A stretch of DNA of 64,000 nucleotides from Pseudeuparius sepicola (Eukaryota > Arthropoda > Insecta > Coleoptera > Anthribidae). The position numbers and the translations under genes are program-made. Below are positions 36,084-46,790 of the stretch, in pieces; positions within the stretch are counted from its first letter, which is position 1, and every line of letters begins with the position of its first letter. The stretch is taken from assembly GCA_963920635.1 (NCBI GenBank), contig OY987301.1:23168501-23232500 (forward strand). The letters are read 5' to 3'. The notes beneath the pieces were generated by a model. That model saw only the letters and a list, made by a program, of their open reading frames with translations. It was not told the DNA's origin and did no database searches.

Positions 36084-38006
36084 CAGGGTGATTCATTGAA
36101 AATGGGAAATCCCGAAACCGGAGATAGGGGAGATCAATATATGCGAATTAAGGCCAATGTGCCTTATACAAATGTTATTTGTTTAAGAGATACAGGGCGT
36201 TGAAATTCTTTTTTTGAAACTGAATTATGGCTATACTTATGAAAATAATCAAGTAGCTAAACTGAAATTTGGCACAGCTGTTTTTTTTTAATGGAAAATC
36301 AGTTGACGATGTCAATTTCTACATATCCCGCACTTGCGCTGTTCTTGGATCGTGCTTTTATTCGTTACATTCTTAGGGTTCCTTATTTTTTTGGCTTTGC
36401 TGGGTCATAATTTTAGATTTTTTCATTTTTCAACAAAAGCTTAAACTTGTTTCATAACGATAAACGTTTGCGTTGAGATCGGCAAAATGTGATCAAAAAC
36501 ACCTAAATTTGAAAAATTAACATAAATTGTACAAAGTGTCCCAGAGTTGGCGCCCCAGGGCTGTTTTAAACAACTGAAGAACAAAAAGAAATGAAACGGA
36601 GGTCATAAAAATAGGGCCAGGTGAGGTCCGTTTGCGCAAAAAAATATTTTGAGAATTTTGTAAGTAGAAGTGGTGACGTCATCAAGTATATTTTCTCTAT
36701 TTTTCCATATTTGCAAAGCGTGTATTTTTCTGAATAACTTTTGTTAACATTTTCTCTGTCTGTTTTCGTTCAAAATCTACAAACAAAACTATACGTTATG
36801 AAATAACTGTAAAAAATCAAGTTAGCCGAGGCTCCATGGAAAACAGTTGGAGTTTTAGCTGTCAGTTGAAGTTACCAAGCGTGTGCAGTTGTTTTAAATT
36901 AAAGTGAACATGCAATTTCAAATGGCATCCCATGTAGGAAAAATTGCTTTGCTGTTTGTTTATTGAGAATCCCGTAAAAATTCAAGAAGGACTGTGCAGT
37001 TGCTTCGACAAAGATATCCGGATCGGCAGAATGATGATTCTTTTCCATTAGAAAATAAAAAAATAATAAGATGAGAAGTCCTCACTGACAATCATTTAGC
37101 GTTAGTATTGCAGTATTTCCAAAAATATTCCAGAAATTGAATAAGACAAGATTGCTTTGAAATATATTTAAAAAAATCTTCAATTCAAGGAATACTTAAA
37201 ACAAATTGTTATCATGTTTTAATTTTCATAATTTGGAATATTTATCTGAAATTTGTTATAGCTCAAATCATGGTATAATCGTTGAAAAACACCCTCGTCT
37301 TTTTCATCATCTTATTTGGACAGACTAGAGCCGTTTTATAGGAGAAATGAACATTACTGGTCAACAGCTATCATAAAGAGAACTCAGGCGAAGAGGTTAA
37401 ACTTGTGTTGGGCGTTGGGCATTAGGAGGTAATCACAGAAAAGATATTAGATTAGGTTTAGATATATTACAATTTAATATCCTATGCATTTCTTTCGTTT
37501 CATTGTAAAGATTTTGTATATTACATTAATTTGGGTTTTAGTAGTTTTGTCTGACACAACTTAAGCGAATAAATTTTGGGACATTGTTCATACAGAGTTT
37601 TTTCTCACTTTAAATGGTACAATAATTAATCTGCAAGAGGTAGATGTTAATTTTATTTTAAAATGTTTGAGTAAACAGGTGTTTTGGGACACATTTTGCC
37701 AGTTTCAAGCTAACGGTTAATCTTATCGTTACGAAACAAGTATACACTGTTGTTGAGAAATAAAAAAATGCACTAAAATGATAAATTTGCAAGATACTTA
37801 ACTTTAAAAAAGCTACCAGAAAGGCACGATTCAGAAATTGAAATCAGTGGATTATCCTTCCCAAGAAACACACCAGTACCAAATTTCTGTTCAGCAGCTT
37901 GATTATTTTGGGAGATGTAGCCATAATTTAATTTCGAAAAAGGAACTTTGTATCTTATAAACAAGCAACGTGCTGCCAGATAACTATTATCTTTCCAAGT
38001 TAGCAC
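36084..38006. mobile_element. Decayed Tc1/mariner (DUF4817-type) element, right end lost
   Basis: It begins after TA with CAGGGTGATTCATTG and has a second internal terminus-like CAGGGCGTTGAAA at about 36,193. The left arm (36,200-36,520) is mirrored, diverged, by 37,665-38,006 (AATTATGGCTA, AAATAATCAAG, TTTCATAACGATAAACG, GGCAAAATGTG). The right terminus is replaced by a family B repeat from about 38,020. A broken transposase lies between the arms. The inner arms also match the arms of the palindrome at 55,593-56,688, so the two share a lineage. Confidence 0.75.
36910..37432 (+). pseudogene. Degenerate DUF4817-type transposase
   Basis: From the ATG at 36,910 one frame reads VGKIALLFVY, stop, ESRKNSRRTVQLLRQRYPDR, the typical YGE-x-RN...L-x-x-RYPxR helix-turn-helix start of DUF4817 transposases, with TGA in place of a Gly codon. 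The frame continues through three more stops to LKKSSIQGILKTNCYH, matching the second helix-turn-helix (S-x-SSVxRILKxxxxHP). At 37,317 WTD-stop-SRF marks the first catalytic Asp (family TDESRF), then a shifted frame reads RRNEHYWSTA to LNLCWALGI (family HYWSAENP...NVWCGILG). The rest of the catalytic domain is gone. At least four stops and two frameshifts make it dead. Confidence 0.75.
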
Positions 38007-38035
38007 TCAAATTGCGAAATTCGTAAAGATGAAGC

Positions 38036-38235
38036 ATAAAATCCCAATATTCCAAACATGTTATTTATCCATTGACGGGATTTGAGGCACCTATCGTACT
38101 GGAAGATTCTGGCTGCCCATGGCTTCTATTTATAGGCAGCGTGGGGACAAAATCGATAAGCGTTACCCCGTGAGGTTATCAACACCGAACTTCCTGATTT
38201 TTACATAATGTATCCATCTGGTTTTTCCGCCAATG
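38036..38235 (+). repeat. Dispersed repeat family B, copy 1
   Basis: CCATTGACGGGATTTGAGGC, TCTATTTATAGGCAGCG, ACAAAATCGATAAGCGTT, AGGTTATCAACACCGAAC and CCTGATTTTTACATAAT recur at 39.0 kb and, less complete, at 46.6 kb. No protein is apparent. The conserved CAAAATCGATAGGCGTTTCC core is the best handle. Confidence 0.75.
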
Positions 38236-39000
38236 AGGAAGTGCCTTTTGGGGAGGAGTGTCTAAGAAAGTGTAGAGAGTGCTTCGACCTTTGTGAAAAT
38301 TGTGTCAGGACTTTATTTTTTTCTTAAGTCAAAAGTTTGCTGGCGAGAATAATTATAAAAACACATGATAGGTTACATATGGGATGTGTGTTTTCTGGTT
38401 CTCTCCTAAAACATACATTCATATACTTAAATGTTTTCCTGATATCAGGCACCAGAATTCAGTTCAATTGTTTACAATTTATTTAAGTAAAAATTGTGTT
38501 CGTTTAGTTCATTTACTTACTTGACCTAGTGTTTTAGATTCCCCAATATTTTAAACATTATTCTTGTATATAAGGAAACTATGTCCCCATTATGTAAAAA
38601 ACTGCATTTTCTTAACCTTAAATTGGCTTTACAGATATGGACATTTTTAGCAATCTTTAATTACAGTATTTTTAAAAACATTAGTTTCCTATTATTATTT
38701 ATAAAATAATTCGATGTGTTATTTTTGAGTTTATGCTTCGGTCGGCGACGTAGGCGTGTTCCTGTAGTAGTCCTCGGGGAAGTATTGGTACCTACTAAGT
38801 GCGGATATTTCAATATTACGTGGCTGGCCACGATTTGTGCGGAGTTGTCAATTATTTCATAGGGTCCATCCGTGGACGAAATTCAACAGTCTGAACAGAA
38901 AATGGCGAAAGTACAGCCGTGTTCACCCAAATCGTCGTTCTATTTTTGTTGTTGAAAGTGGTCAGATTCCGGGGAAGCTAAATTCCGTAAAATCGAGAAA
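38236..39000. other. No recognisable gene
   Basis: AT-rich spacer between two family B copies, with a GC-richer block at 38,730-38,960. Short frames only. Confidence 0.4.
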
Positions 39001-39002
39001 TA

Positions 39003-39210
39003 TAATCCCCAACTTCCAAACGGATAAATCCCACAGTTTGTGTGTCCATTGACAGGATTTGAGGGCCCCGTTCGTAGTGGGAAAAATCCCGCTGCCCCGC
39101 GTCTATTTATAGACACCGCGGGAGACAAAATCGATAGGCGTTTCCTTGCAAGGTTACCGGCATCGAACTACCTGATTTTTACATAATATTATCTCCGCCG
39201 GGTTATCAAA
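39003..39210 (+). repeat. Dispersed repeat family B, copy 2
   Basis: Same order of blocks as copy 1 (CCATTGACAGGATTTGAGGG, TCTATTTATAGACACCG, ACAAAATCGATAGGCGTTTC, AAGGTTACCGGCATCGAAC, CTGATTTTTACATAAT), roughly 80 percent alike and in the same orientation about 970 bp away. Confidence 0.8.
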
Positions 39211-39312
39211 CAGCAAAATTCGTATACAATTTCACAAATGACTAATAAAAAAACCTATTTTGCCTGAGAGAACAGGAACACTATAGAGAGAGGAAAGAGT
39301 GTAGTATAGTCA

Positions 39313-39385
39313 TTGAAGATGTATGCTCGGATCTATGTGGTTATAAGTTTTTATAATATAAATCACAAATCACATACATCTTCAA
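39313..39385. repeat. Hairpin-forming inverted repeat
   Basis: TTGAAGATGTATG at 39,313-39,325 is perfectly complementary to CATACATCTTCAA at 39,373-39,385. The spacer pairs further (GTGGTTATAA with TTATAATATAAATCAC). Confidence 0.8.
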
Positions 39386-40117
39386 CGAATTATAAAACTA
39401 TTACCATTATCCATATTCACTGTATATGTGGTACCTACTGGTAAAGCAAGAAGCTTTACAACGATAATAATTTTTGTGCAACCAAAAACCAAATTCGTGC
39501 ATCGATTTCAATGCATAAAGTGGTAGTTCTATATATACAGGTAGGTTTCAACTCCAAAAGCGTGTTTATGAGGTTTGTTTTGAATTTTTTTTATCACGAA
39601 AATATGACGAAATGACCTAGAATAACAGTCCAGTTTATTTTACGAGGAGCGTGTGGTGTTCATCATTAAGAAGTAGTGAGTTGTGATTATTCTTTGTGTT
39701 GGATTATACTACAGGCAAACCCGCTTAAAAAAAGTAACAAGCCGATGATATACCCCATGGAAGGTGTGGAAGTTTTTACATATTTTTAAGGAATAATGTC
39801 ACGATATGGCAACGCTGTAGTAGAAAGCCATCGCTTCAATAATGAAGGAAAATTGCGACCAGTGGCTCTCAAATTGTCTCTTAAATTCGGGAAAATATAA
39901 CTTTTAATTTTCTGCACATTAAAAAAATACTTTCGTGAGCGTACTAATAAATGTTACATTCTGTAGAGGTATAATCCGAGACAAATATCACTAGACAAAT
40001 TTTTCTTACGAAATAAATCGTGGATTGCATGAACCAGTAGATTGTAAATGTGCCAACATGTATATTTACGTCATATAATATTATTGTACCGGCTTATTTG
40101 CGTCTATATTTTTTATA

Positions 40118-40485
40118 CAGTGTGACCCATTTGTTTTGGGGTCAGTCTGTAAAAAGTGTATCAATCGTGCGATTTGGCTGATTTTTTTTTTAAATTGTAG
40201 AGCTCGATGAACTGCACATTTTGAACAAAAATTGCCTGGTTCGCATAAAATCCAAAGCCTACTATGACCGTTTTTATGAGCAAAATTTTAAGAAACCATA
40301 TTAGCGTTTTTTTTTGAAAAAATCTGTGTGCGCTAATGGATTGAGCACCCCTCGAAATGGGTATGTACAAAATTTCATCAAAATATTTCAAGTAATAACG
40401 ATTTTGTAGAAAAATTAAAAATGCAGCCAAGGTACGTCTTTATTTTCAAAAATTCAAAGTTGGCCATGGAAAATAATTGAATTGT
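40118..40485 (+). repeat. Left long terminal inverted repeat
   Basis: 368 bp, mirrored at 41,703-42,069. On its minus strand an 89-codon frame (40,430 to 40,161) is open, and the same frame is open on the plus strand of the right arm. Young arms preserve any frame by chance, so coding is not implied. Confidence 0.95.
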
Positions 40486-40562
40486 TTACTTTTATTAAGT
40501 GTCAAACTGTCTAAATTGAGTTCAGAAATTGTTTGTGCTCAATACAATTAATTATCATAATT

Positions 40563-41653
40563 ATGGAATATTTAAGCATAAGAGACAAAATAGAAATTGT
40601 TCGACTCGTGGGCGACAACGAGCGCTCGGCAGCAGAAGCTGCGGCCGAATTTAACAATAGACACCCAGGTAGATCAGTACTGTACAACGACAGAGTCGAA
40701 GTACTGTACAACGTATAAACAATATTTTTGATGAAACTGGATCGATTTCTAAAAATTTATTAAAAACTAGGCAAAATGGACGCCGTGGACTTGTTGAAAA
40801 TAACAATCAAATTCTGCAATACTTTAGTGACAATCCTCGAAATAGTGTTCGAACGGCTAGTTTAGACCTTCATATACCCAGAGAGAGTATAAGGAGATGT
40901 TTGAGACAAAACAAAATAAAACCGTTTAAGCCAAAATTTTTGCACACCCTGGAACCAGGAGATGAGGAGAGAAGATTAGAATTTTGCTATTGGCTGCAAG
41001 GTGAATATCTCCATAATGGCAACTTTTTAAATGAAATTTTATTCACCGACGAAGCCACGTTTACTACAAATGGTGTAGTATCAAGTCAAAACTGCCGTCA
41101 CTGGTCAGCTGAAAATCCAGAGTTTATAATAAATGCAAGGAGACAATATTCACAAAAAATTAACGTTTGGTGTGGAATACTACGCGACAGAATAATTGGC
41201 CCGTTTTTCTTTGAAGGGAATTTGAATGCGGCTGGCTTCTTGAATTTTCTAGAAATTGAATTTAGAAATGCTTTAGATGAGTTACCATTAAGATACCGTT
41301 TAAATTTAAAGTTACAGTTAGATGGCAGTCCTATTCATAATGCTCGTTTAATCAGAAACTGGCTAGATAATAATTTTGAAAACTGTTGGATAGGGCGAAA
41401 TAGTCCTTTCTGTGAGTGGCCACCGAGATCTCCGGACTTAACTCCTTTAGATTTTTTTCTTTGGGGTACACTTAAGCAAAATGTTTATAAGTCAAGACCC
41501 CATAATTTACAAGAACTGCAAGCTAGGATAAACCGTAGTTGTGAGGAAATTACTCCACAGCAAATACGAAATGTAATTTTGAATGTACGCAAGAGGAACG
41601 ACAAATGCATTGTAGAAAATGGAGGCTTGGTAGAAGTTACAAAAATTTTATAA
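40563..41653 (+). pseudogene. Tc1/mariner transposase with DUF4817-like HTH, one frameshift
   Basis: This would catalyse cut-and-paste of the surrounding element. The ATG at 40,563 is preferred to the upstream one at 40,533 because RDKIEIVRL begins the family's first helix. NERSAAEAAAEFNNRHPGR is the DUF4817-type helix-turn-helix. This frame stops at about 40,716. The frame that continues the protein (RINNIFDETGSI onward, then the second helix-turn-helix SLDLHIPRESIRRCL) is shifted and open to 41,653. The shift falls where a 14-bp word (AGTACTGTACAACG) is repeated at 40,676 and 40,700. The catalytic Asp codons are at 41,048 (FTDEATF), 41,321 (LQLDGSPIH) and 41,450 (SPDLTPLD), giving 42 residues between the second and third, with WPPRSPDLTPLDFFLWG intact. 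Catalytic residues are all present, so only the shift appears to inactivate it. Total length of about 360 residues fits the family. Confidence 0.9.
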
Positions 41654-41702
41654 TTTTAATTGTTTTTATGTTTTGTGTTTATAAGCATAAGGTTGTATTA
41701 TT

Positions 41703-42069
41703 ACAATTCAATTATTTTCCATGGCCAACTTTGAATTTTTGAAAATAAAGACGTACCTTGGCTGCATTTTTAATTTTTCTACAAAATCGTTATTACTTGA
41801 AATATTTTGATGAAATTTTGTACATACCCATTTCGAGGGGTGCTCAATCCATTGGCGCACACAGATTTTTTCAAAAAAAAACGCTAATATGGTTTCTTAA
41901 AATTTTGCTCATAAAAACGGTCATAGTAGGCTTTGGATTTTATGCGAACCAGGCAATTTTTGTTCAAAATGTGCAGTTCATCGAGCTCTACAATTTAAAA
42001 AAAAATCAGCCAAATCGCACGATTGATACACTTTTTACAGACTGACCCCAAAACAAATGGGTCACACTG
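41703..42069 (-). repeat. Right long terminal inverted repeat
   Basis: Reverse complement of the left arm with about two differences, followed by the TA target duplicate at 42,070-42,071. Confidence 0.95.
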
Positions 42070-42071
42070 TA

Positions 42072-42185
42072 TGTTAATAGATGAAATTCCTAAAATATTG
42101 ATTTTCCCAGACCACCGCATTATCCGGCAACGCCGCGGCCGCGCGATCAGCTGTTCGATATGCTTCGATTTAGCTGTGTGCACAT
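42072..42185. repeat. Dispersed repeat, copy 2 of 2
   Basis: Aligns with 31,470-31,600: GTTAATAGATGAAATTCC, GATTTTCCCAGA, GGCAACGCCGCGGCCGC, CAGCTGTT, CTTCGATTTAGCTG. The left flank of the transposon (40,090-40,115) weakly resembles 31,425-31,465, so the transposon probably split this copy. Confidence 0.7.
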
Positions 42186-42360
42186 GTGCCCATGCACATA
42201 AACAAAATATTTGTTTTCATTTGCTATTGTAAAATGATTCCGAATATTTCAGTGAACAACATAACATATTTGCACCTATTTTTAAATCTATATATACCTA
42301 CTCTAAAATTTTGATTTACTTATTACTAATACTTACCTACTATTTGATATCCTATATTAC

Positions 42361-42395
42361 CAAAGTTTACAGAATATTTTATTCTGTAAACTTTG
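42361..42395. repeat. Perfect 16-bp hairpin
   Basis: CAAAGTTTACAGAATA, a 3-base loop TTT, then TATTCTGTAAACTTTG. The stem is uninterrupted. It is too short for a typical pre-miRNA. Confidence 0.9.
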
Positions 42396-43190
42396 ATATT
42401 ACTGACACTTGATACAGTTTAATGATTTTAAGATTAGTCTGGAGGCAGTTTCCCCATAAAAGCCCCATAGGTTTTCTAGAAGTGTTCTACAACTTCCTTG
42501 TATCCATTAATACTCTGGGAAACTGCCCAATGTTCCTTGTGAATTTTTGAAGTGAAAGTATTATGATTGTATTGTTTCTATAAAGTATTGTAAGCCAAGT
42601 ACCTACCCCTAACGACTTTGGACTATTGCTGTTGGATTATTGTGCTGGAAAGTCAACCTGACAAGGTCAACCCCAGCCCCCAGGCATTTAATAGATAAGG
42701 ATGATTGAGGTATTGCTATTTTTAAAATATGTAATAAATAATATAAAGTTTTCTTTATCCGATAAATTTTTTCAAAGTATTAGATATCTACTATATTCGC
42801 TTTTTTAATTTGTTAACTCTTGAAAACCATGTATTTTCTTATCCTAGCCCAATCAAATGTCCCCAATTCCCAATTCTCATATAATCGAATTGTGTTGGTT
42901 TCCTTCCGCCCCAGTTAAGTTTTATTACAGTTTTTTTCTCCAACTCTTTTTCTACTTAGAAGTTCTATAAGTTCACTTACAAAAATATCACCTGGGAAAT
43001 GTTGAAACCAAACGGACAAATATGAAATCGAGCTGAAAAATCAGAGGGATAGACGGCCCGCTTACAGTTTCCACTTATCCGGTTAACCCACAGCCAACAG
43101 CACTAGGCGTGCTTACATTTTCCCGCCTAATTTCACTTCAACAGTGTTCCAGGCAGTGACAAACCTAAACTAAACTAAAACAGTATGGTT
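42396..43190. other. No recognisable gene
   Basis: Background sequence without motifs, repeats or reading frames of note. Confidence 0.45.
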
Positions 43191-43195
43191 AGGAC

Positions 43196-44137
43196 CAGGA
43201 ACTCTTTAGAATAAGGGGATCCAGCATTATACCTTCCAAAGTGAGGCCTACTCTTTTCCCATTCTAATGGTATCAATGATGCCAAGTAAGTAACTTATTA
43301 TATTATGAGTATTATTCCGACGATTTAAAGGAGAAAGGTGAGCCAGTGCTTATTTTGTAAAAGGAACTGGATTACAGCAAGCACATTTGACTTTCCACAA
43401 GTAAGAACAGATTTAGTTTTAATATATATAAAGGTTACAACAATTTTCAGTGGCATGTTTCTAGTCAGGGAGGTAGGTGAATACGAGTACTTACCCAAGT
43501 GAAGTAGTTAAGCTCACAAACTTAAATTAATCTGGTAGAAAAATTCTTTTAAAAACTGTGTAGAATGCTGTAGATATGAACGAAAGTATTGTTATAAACT
43601 AAACATCTGACTGAAGATATCTGCCGAATTTAAATTTATGAAATACGATTTTTATATGTACCCTTACGTACTTATATCTATTAATTCTTGGATTCAAAGA
43701 TGATACCCGAACAACGTGATTGGAATTATTGGGATTCCAGAAGGCAACATCTTTATCCAAAAGAGCAGAAATTTACTGGAATCTTTTTTTGCTAGTGACT
43801 TTCGTGTAAATGTTTTGGTTAAAGGTATTTAAAAAAAGTGCATTAAGTATTTTTCGGTACCCTACCCTCTACATACCCAACAACACATTATCATAGATAA
43901 GGATCTGGAAATTAGGTAAATTATTTTCAAAGATTATTTTTCTATGGTTCCAAAAACACTTTGAATGTAACATTTCTAAATATTTTGCCCCCTTTATATA
44001 GAATCTATGGAACTATGACATATAACAAAACCTTATGGAAGCCCCCTCCCTTTGCAGTCTTCTTGGAGAAAACAAACTTTTCCTCAAGGCTTCACTTTTC
44101 CTATACGATAGACTGTAACATGCTAATTTTAAAGAGT
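43196..44137. mobile_element. hAT copy related to the 34.2 kb element
   Basis: The left end CAGGAACTCTTTAGAATAAG with GGGATCCAGCATTATACC matches the inverted right end of the 34,229-35,267 element. The right part (CTCAAGGCTTCACTTTTCCT, TATACGATAGACTGTAACAT, TTTTAAAGAGT) matches the inverted left end. The right terminus is degenerate, and a target duplication (GTTAGGAC against GTTATGGGAC) is only partial. It is non-coding. Confidence 0.75.
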
Positions 44138-44337
44138 TATGGGACCAGTAGGTACGAAGGATAGATGTAAGAACTTCTCAAAAAATTAGTTATTAGTTCA
44201 ATGTTTAAAAATTTGTTTATAACACATAATTTGCTTCACATTGAAGGACAATTCGGGTGTACCACTTTTCAAGGTCACTGCGAACAAAAAATTTCCCTGG
44301 TCGCAGCTACCGCCTAATTCAGAGTACACGTACAAAA

Positions 44338-44505
44338 GTTCGGAGGTTTCCCATCAGTTGTCATTTCCTGCTTTGAGGTTTACATCCTTTGTCTGTCACC
44401 GCTCGGGCGATTTCATCAATTCTGATTAGGCCAGGAATTTTCGTTTGCCGTTTTTCTCTGACTCCGAAGCCGCACAACAGATTTCAGAGGAGCGTATTTC
44501 CTAAT
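44338..44505 (+). repeat. Dispersed repeat family A, copy 3
   Basis: GTTCGGAGGTTTCCCATCAG, TTGTCATTTCCTG, CATCCTTTGTCTG, CGCTCGGGCGATTTCATCAA, TTCTGATTAGG and TTTCAGAGGAG follow the family order. Confidence 0.8.
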
Positions 44506-45780
44506 AAAGTTTAGTGACACCGCGCTCGCCTCGACGCGGTCCTTAAATTGAACTTAAAATTCTGGTCGAATTTTTGTTCTGAAAAACTTATATCAGTGCA
44601 CTGCTTCAGCAAAAATGACACGTCTAGTTAGCTCTAGATGTTAAGCTGCAATTAAGCAACTACACAGTGCGAATACAAGTATGGTTTTCACAACTATGAT
44701 AAGAGTATAAGTCTGTTTGAAACATTTACTTCCATTTTGATAATTTTCTCATTGGATTGGTATAGCCTGAGACTGAAACGTGGATGAATACTAGGTGAGC
44801 CTACTCTTGTACGTGTACGTTGTCATAAGAAGACCCTTCTGATTTCAAGTTAATGCAGTCGGCTACAATAGTTGAACAAAATTATTTCAGGCTACGTCGG
44901 CAGAAGAAAGTCACAAAAAGAGAGTCCAGCAGGCCGTGCTTCATCTCAACATTTTAGAAGCTCTTTTTAGGGTCTGTCTATGTGAACCCACCTTTTCGCA
45001 GACATGGATATGCTTTAAGTGACAAAGGATAATGTATGCTTTTGCTGCACGCCTTCATTTTACTACTTATTAGGGCTAGAAAATGACAAAGAATCTACAA
45101 GGGCGTCTGGGAATTTAAATGTAAAGATAGAACCTATCTAAAGAATATATATTAATAGGGTAAAGAGATTTTCTATGACAAAGTTCTTGTGTATACATGG
45201 GACTGCATCGTCAAGGGCAAAGGCCTACTTAAATTTCTCCTAGCCTGGTTTCAAGGTTTTCTGACCTATAGCTCTTCCGAAAAAAAAAAAAAGGAAACGG
45301 CAGACGCCGGGTACATTCTATAAAATCAAAATAGGTTCAGTAAAAGCAATACCGAGACCAGAGACCCATCGCGGGATGAACTGTTACCGCAGAAAATTAA
45401 GAAATCCTGGAAAAAGCAAACAAAGCATAAAACCAACCACTTTTCCTTTGCGGATGCTTCGATCTTCGATCGATATCTAAGGACTCTAGATATCTAGGAA
45501 CTTTACTCGATCGGTGTGGCGCGCCAAATTCGAATTCCTCCTCGGCGACAACCAAATCGGAAAACGGCGTTTCCGCTTCTAGCTCGTTTCAGTAGCAGTG
45601 TGGCATTTATTTTCTGCGGTCTCAGGCGAAATTTGTATCTGAAATATCGAAAACAGAAAATCAAACAGAAGCGTTACATACATACTTCATTTTACGAAAG
45701 CGGGGGTTACTATAAACGTCTAGAAGAGCCGGTAGGGCCGGCGTAGGTTACAACAAGATCACAGAGGACGTCAGTGATTA
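44506..45780. other. No recognisable gene; GC-richer at 45,290-45,760
   Basis: A 76-codon Arg-rich frame at 45,516-45,746 (+) ends just before the inverted family A copy and has no motif. An A-run of 12 lies near 45,280. Confidence 0.35.
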
Positions 45781-45789
45781 CGAACTAAT

Positions 45790-45932
45790 CCTCTGAAATC
45801 AGATTCGGAACGCTTGGTCCGAGCAAAGCGGCAAATGAAGTTAAATTCCTGAAGCGCCTAATGAGAATTGATGTAATCGCCCGAGCGAAAGACAAAGGAT
45901 CTGGGCCCCGAAACAGGAAATGGCCACTGGCT
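45790..45932 (-). repeat. Dispersed repeat family A, copy 4 (inverted)
   Basis: Read on the minus strand: ATTTCCTGTTTCGGGGCCCA, GATCCTTTGTCTTTCGCTCG, GGCGATTACATCAATTCTCA, TTAGGCGCTTCAGGAATTTA, CTTCATTTGCCGCTTTGCTC. It combines blocks found separately in copies 2 and 3, so it is closest to the ancestral form. Confidence 0.8.
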
Positions 45933-46639
45933 GTAAGGATAAACTACTTTTAAGCCTCCATTATGGGGTTGTATAGAAGAGTTAGCTGAATAGGCAAAGT
46001 ATGGAGACTAAAAATATGATTTCATCCCATTTTTGATATTAAGGACGAAAAATAATAAAATGTGCTAATTTATAATTTGAATATATCTTGGTTTAACTGG
46101 GAGAAAATAAATATTTTTATATATTATTGTCATTTTTATATAGATTAAAATCCTATTAATAGCCTTTAAAATTACCTTTTTAATTATTTGTAACATTATA
46201 TTATAGAATTATCTCTTACTATTTTCAAGATACTCGAATCTATTTCCCTGATTGACATGGGTAGATTCGGATTGAAAAACTACATCACCCTGGTTTTTAG
46301 TTGTTTTTTTATCTCAAAAACCAAACTACCTACCTAATCGGATTTAACACTTTATTTCAGACACTCTGTACTTTGTATTAATATACAGTCGATTTGCGGT
46401 AGCATTTTTGTTAAATAAATATAAAATTTTATTTTTAATAATGTTCCTTCGCAACCGCAATTGAATTATTTCAGTTATAAATGATAGCACTGATAGTAAG
46501 AATCAAAATAATTTAAAATCCGTTTCCTCGCATTTTTGAAAATACCTTTCTATATGTAAAAATTATAGACACTATAGAAAATGCTCCCTCATTTATACCT
46601 ACAGTTTTAACAGAATTTGACAACTCAGGTTTATTTATA

Positions 46640-46790
46640 GTTCAAATAATCCCGAAGCCACGACATGCCTATTTACAGAGGACGAGACACAAACGTAGCC
46701 TCAAAATCGATAGGTGTGTTTTTCCCTGGCAAGGTTATCAACTTCAACTATCTGAATATTATATAATTTCTCCCACGCCAGTTTTACAAG
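46640..46790 (+). repeat. Dispersed repeat family B, copy 3 (partial)
   Basis: CAAAATCGATAGGTGTGTTT, CCCTGGCAAGGTTATCAACT, ATCTGAATATTATATAATTT and CTCC match copies 1 and 2. The 5' half is diverged. Confidence 0.65.

Larger units (their letters stand above)
40118..42069 (+). mobile_element. Near-intact Tc1/mariner (DUF4817-type) transposon, 1,952 bp
   Basis: The element runs from CAGTGTGACCCATTTG to CAAATGGGTCACACTG, with TA at 40,116-40,117 and 42,070-42,071. Its arms are unusually long (about 368 bp) and differ at about two positions: one T-run length difference and one T/C change. It carries one transposase gene on the plus strand, broken by a frameshift. The near-identity of the arms means recent insertion. 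It landed in a copy of the repeat also seen at 31.47-31.60 kb. Confidence 0.95.
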
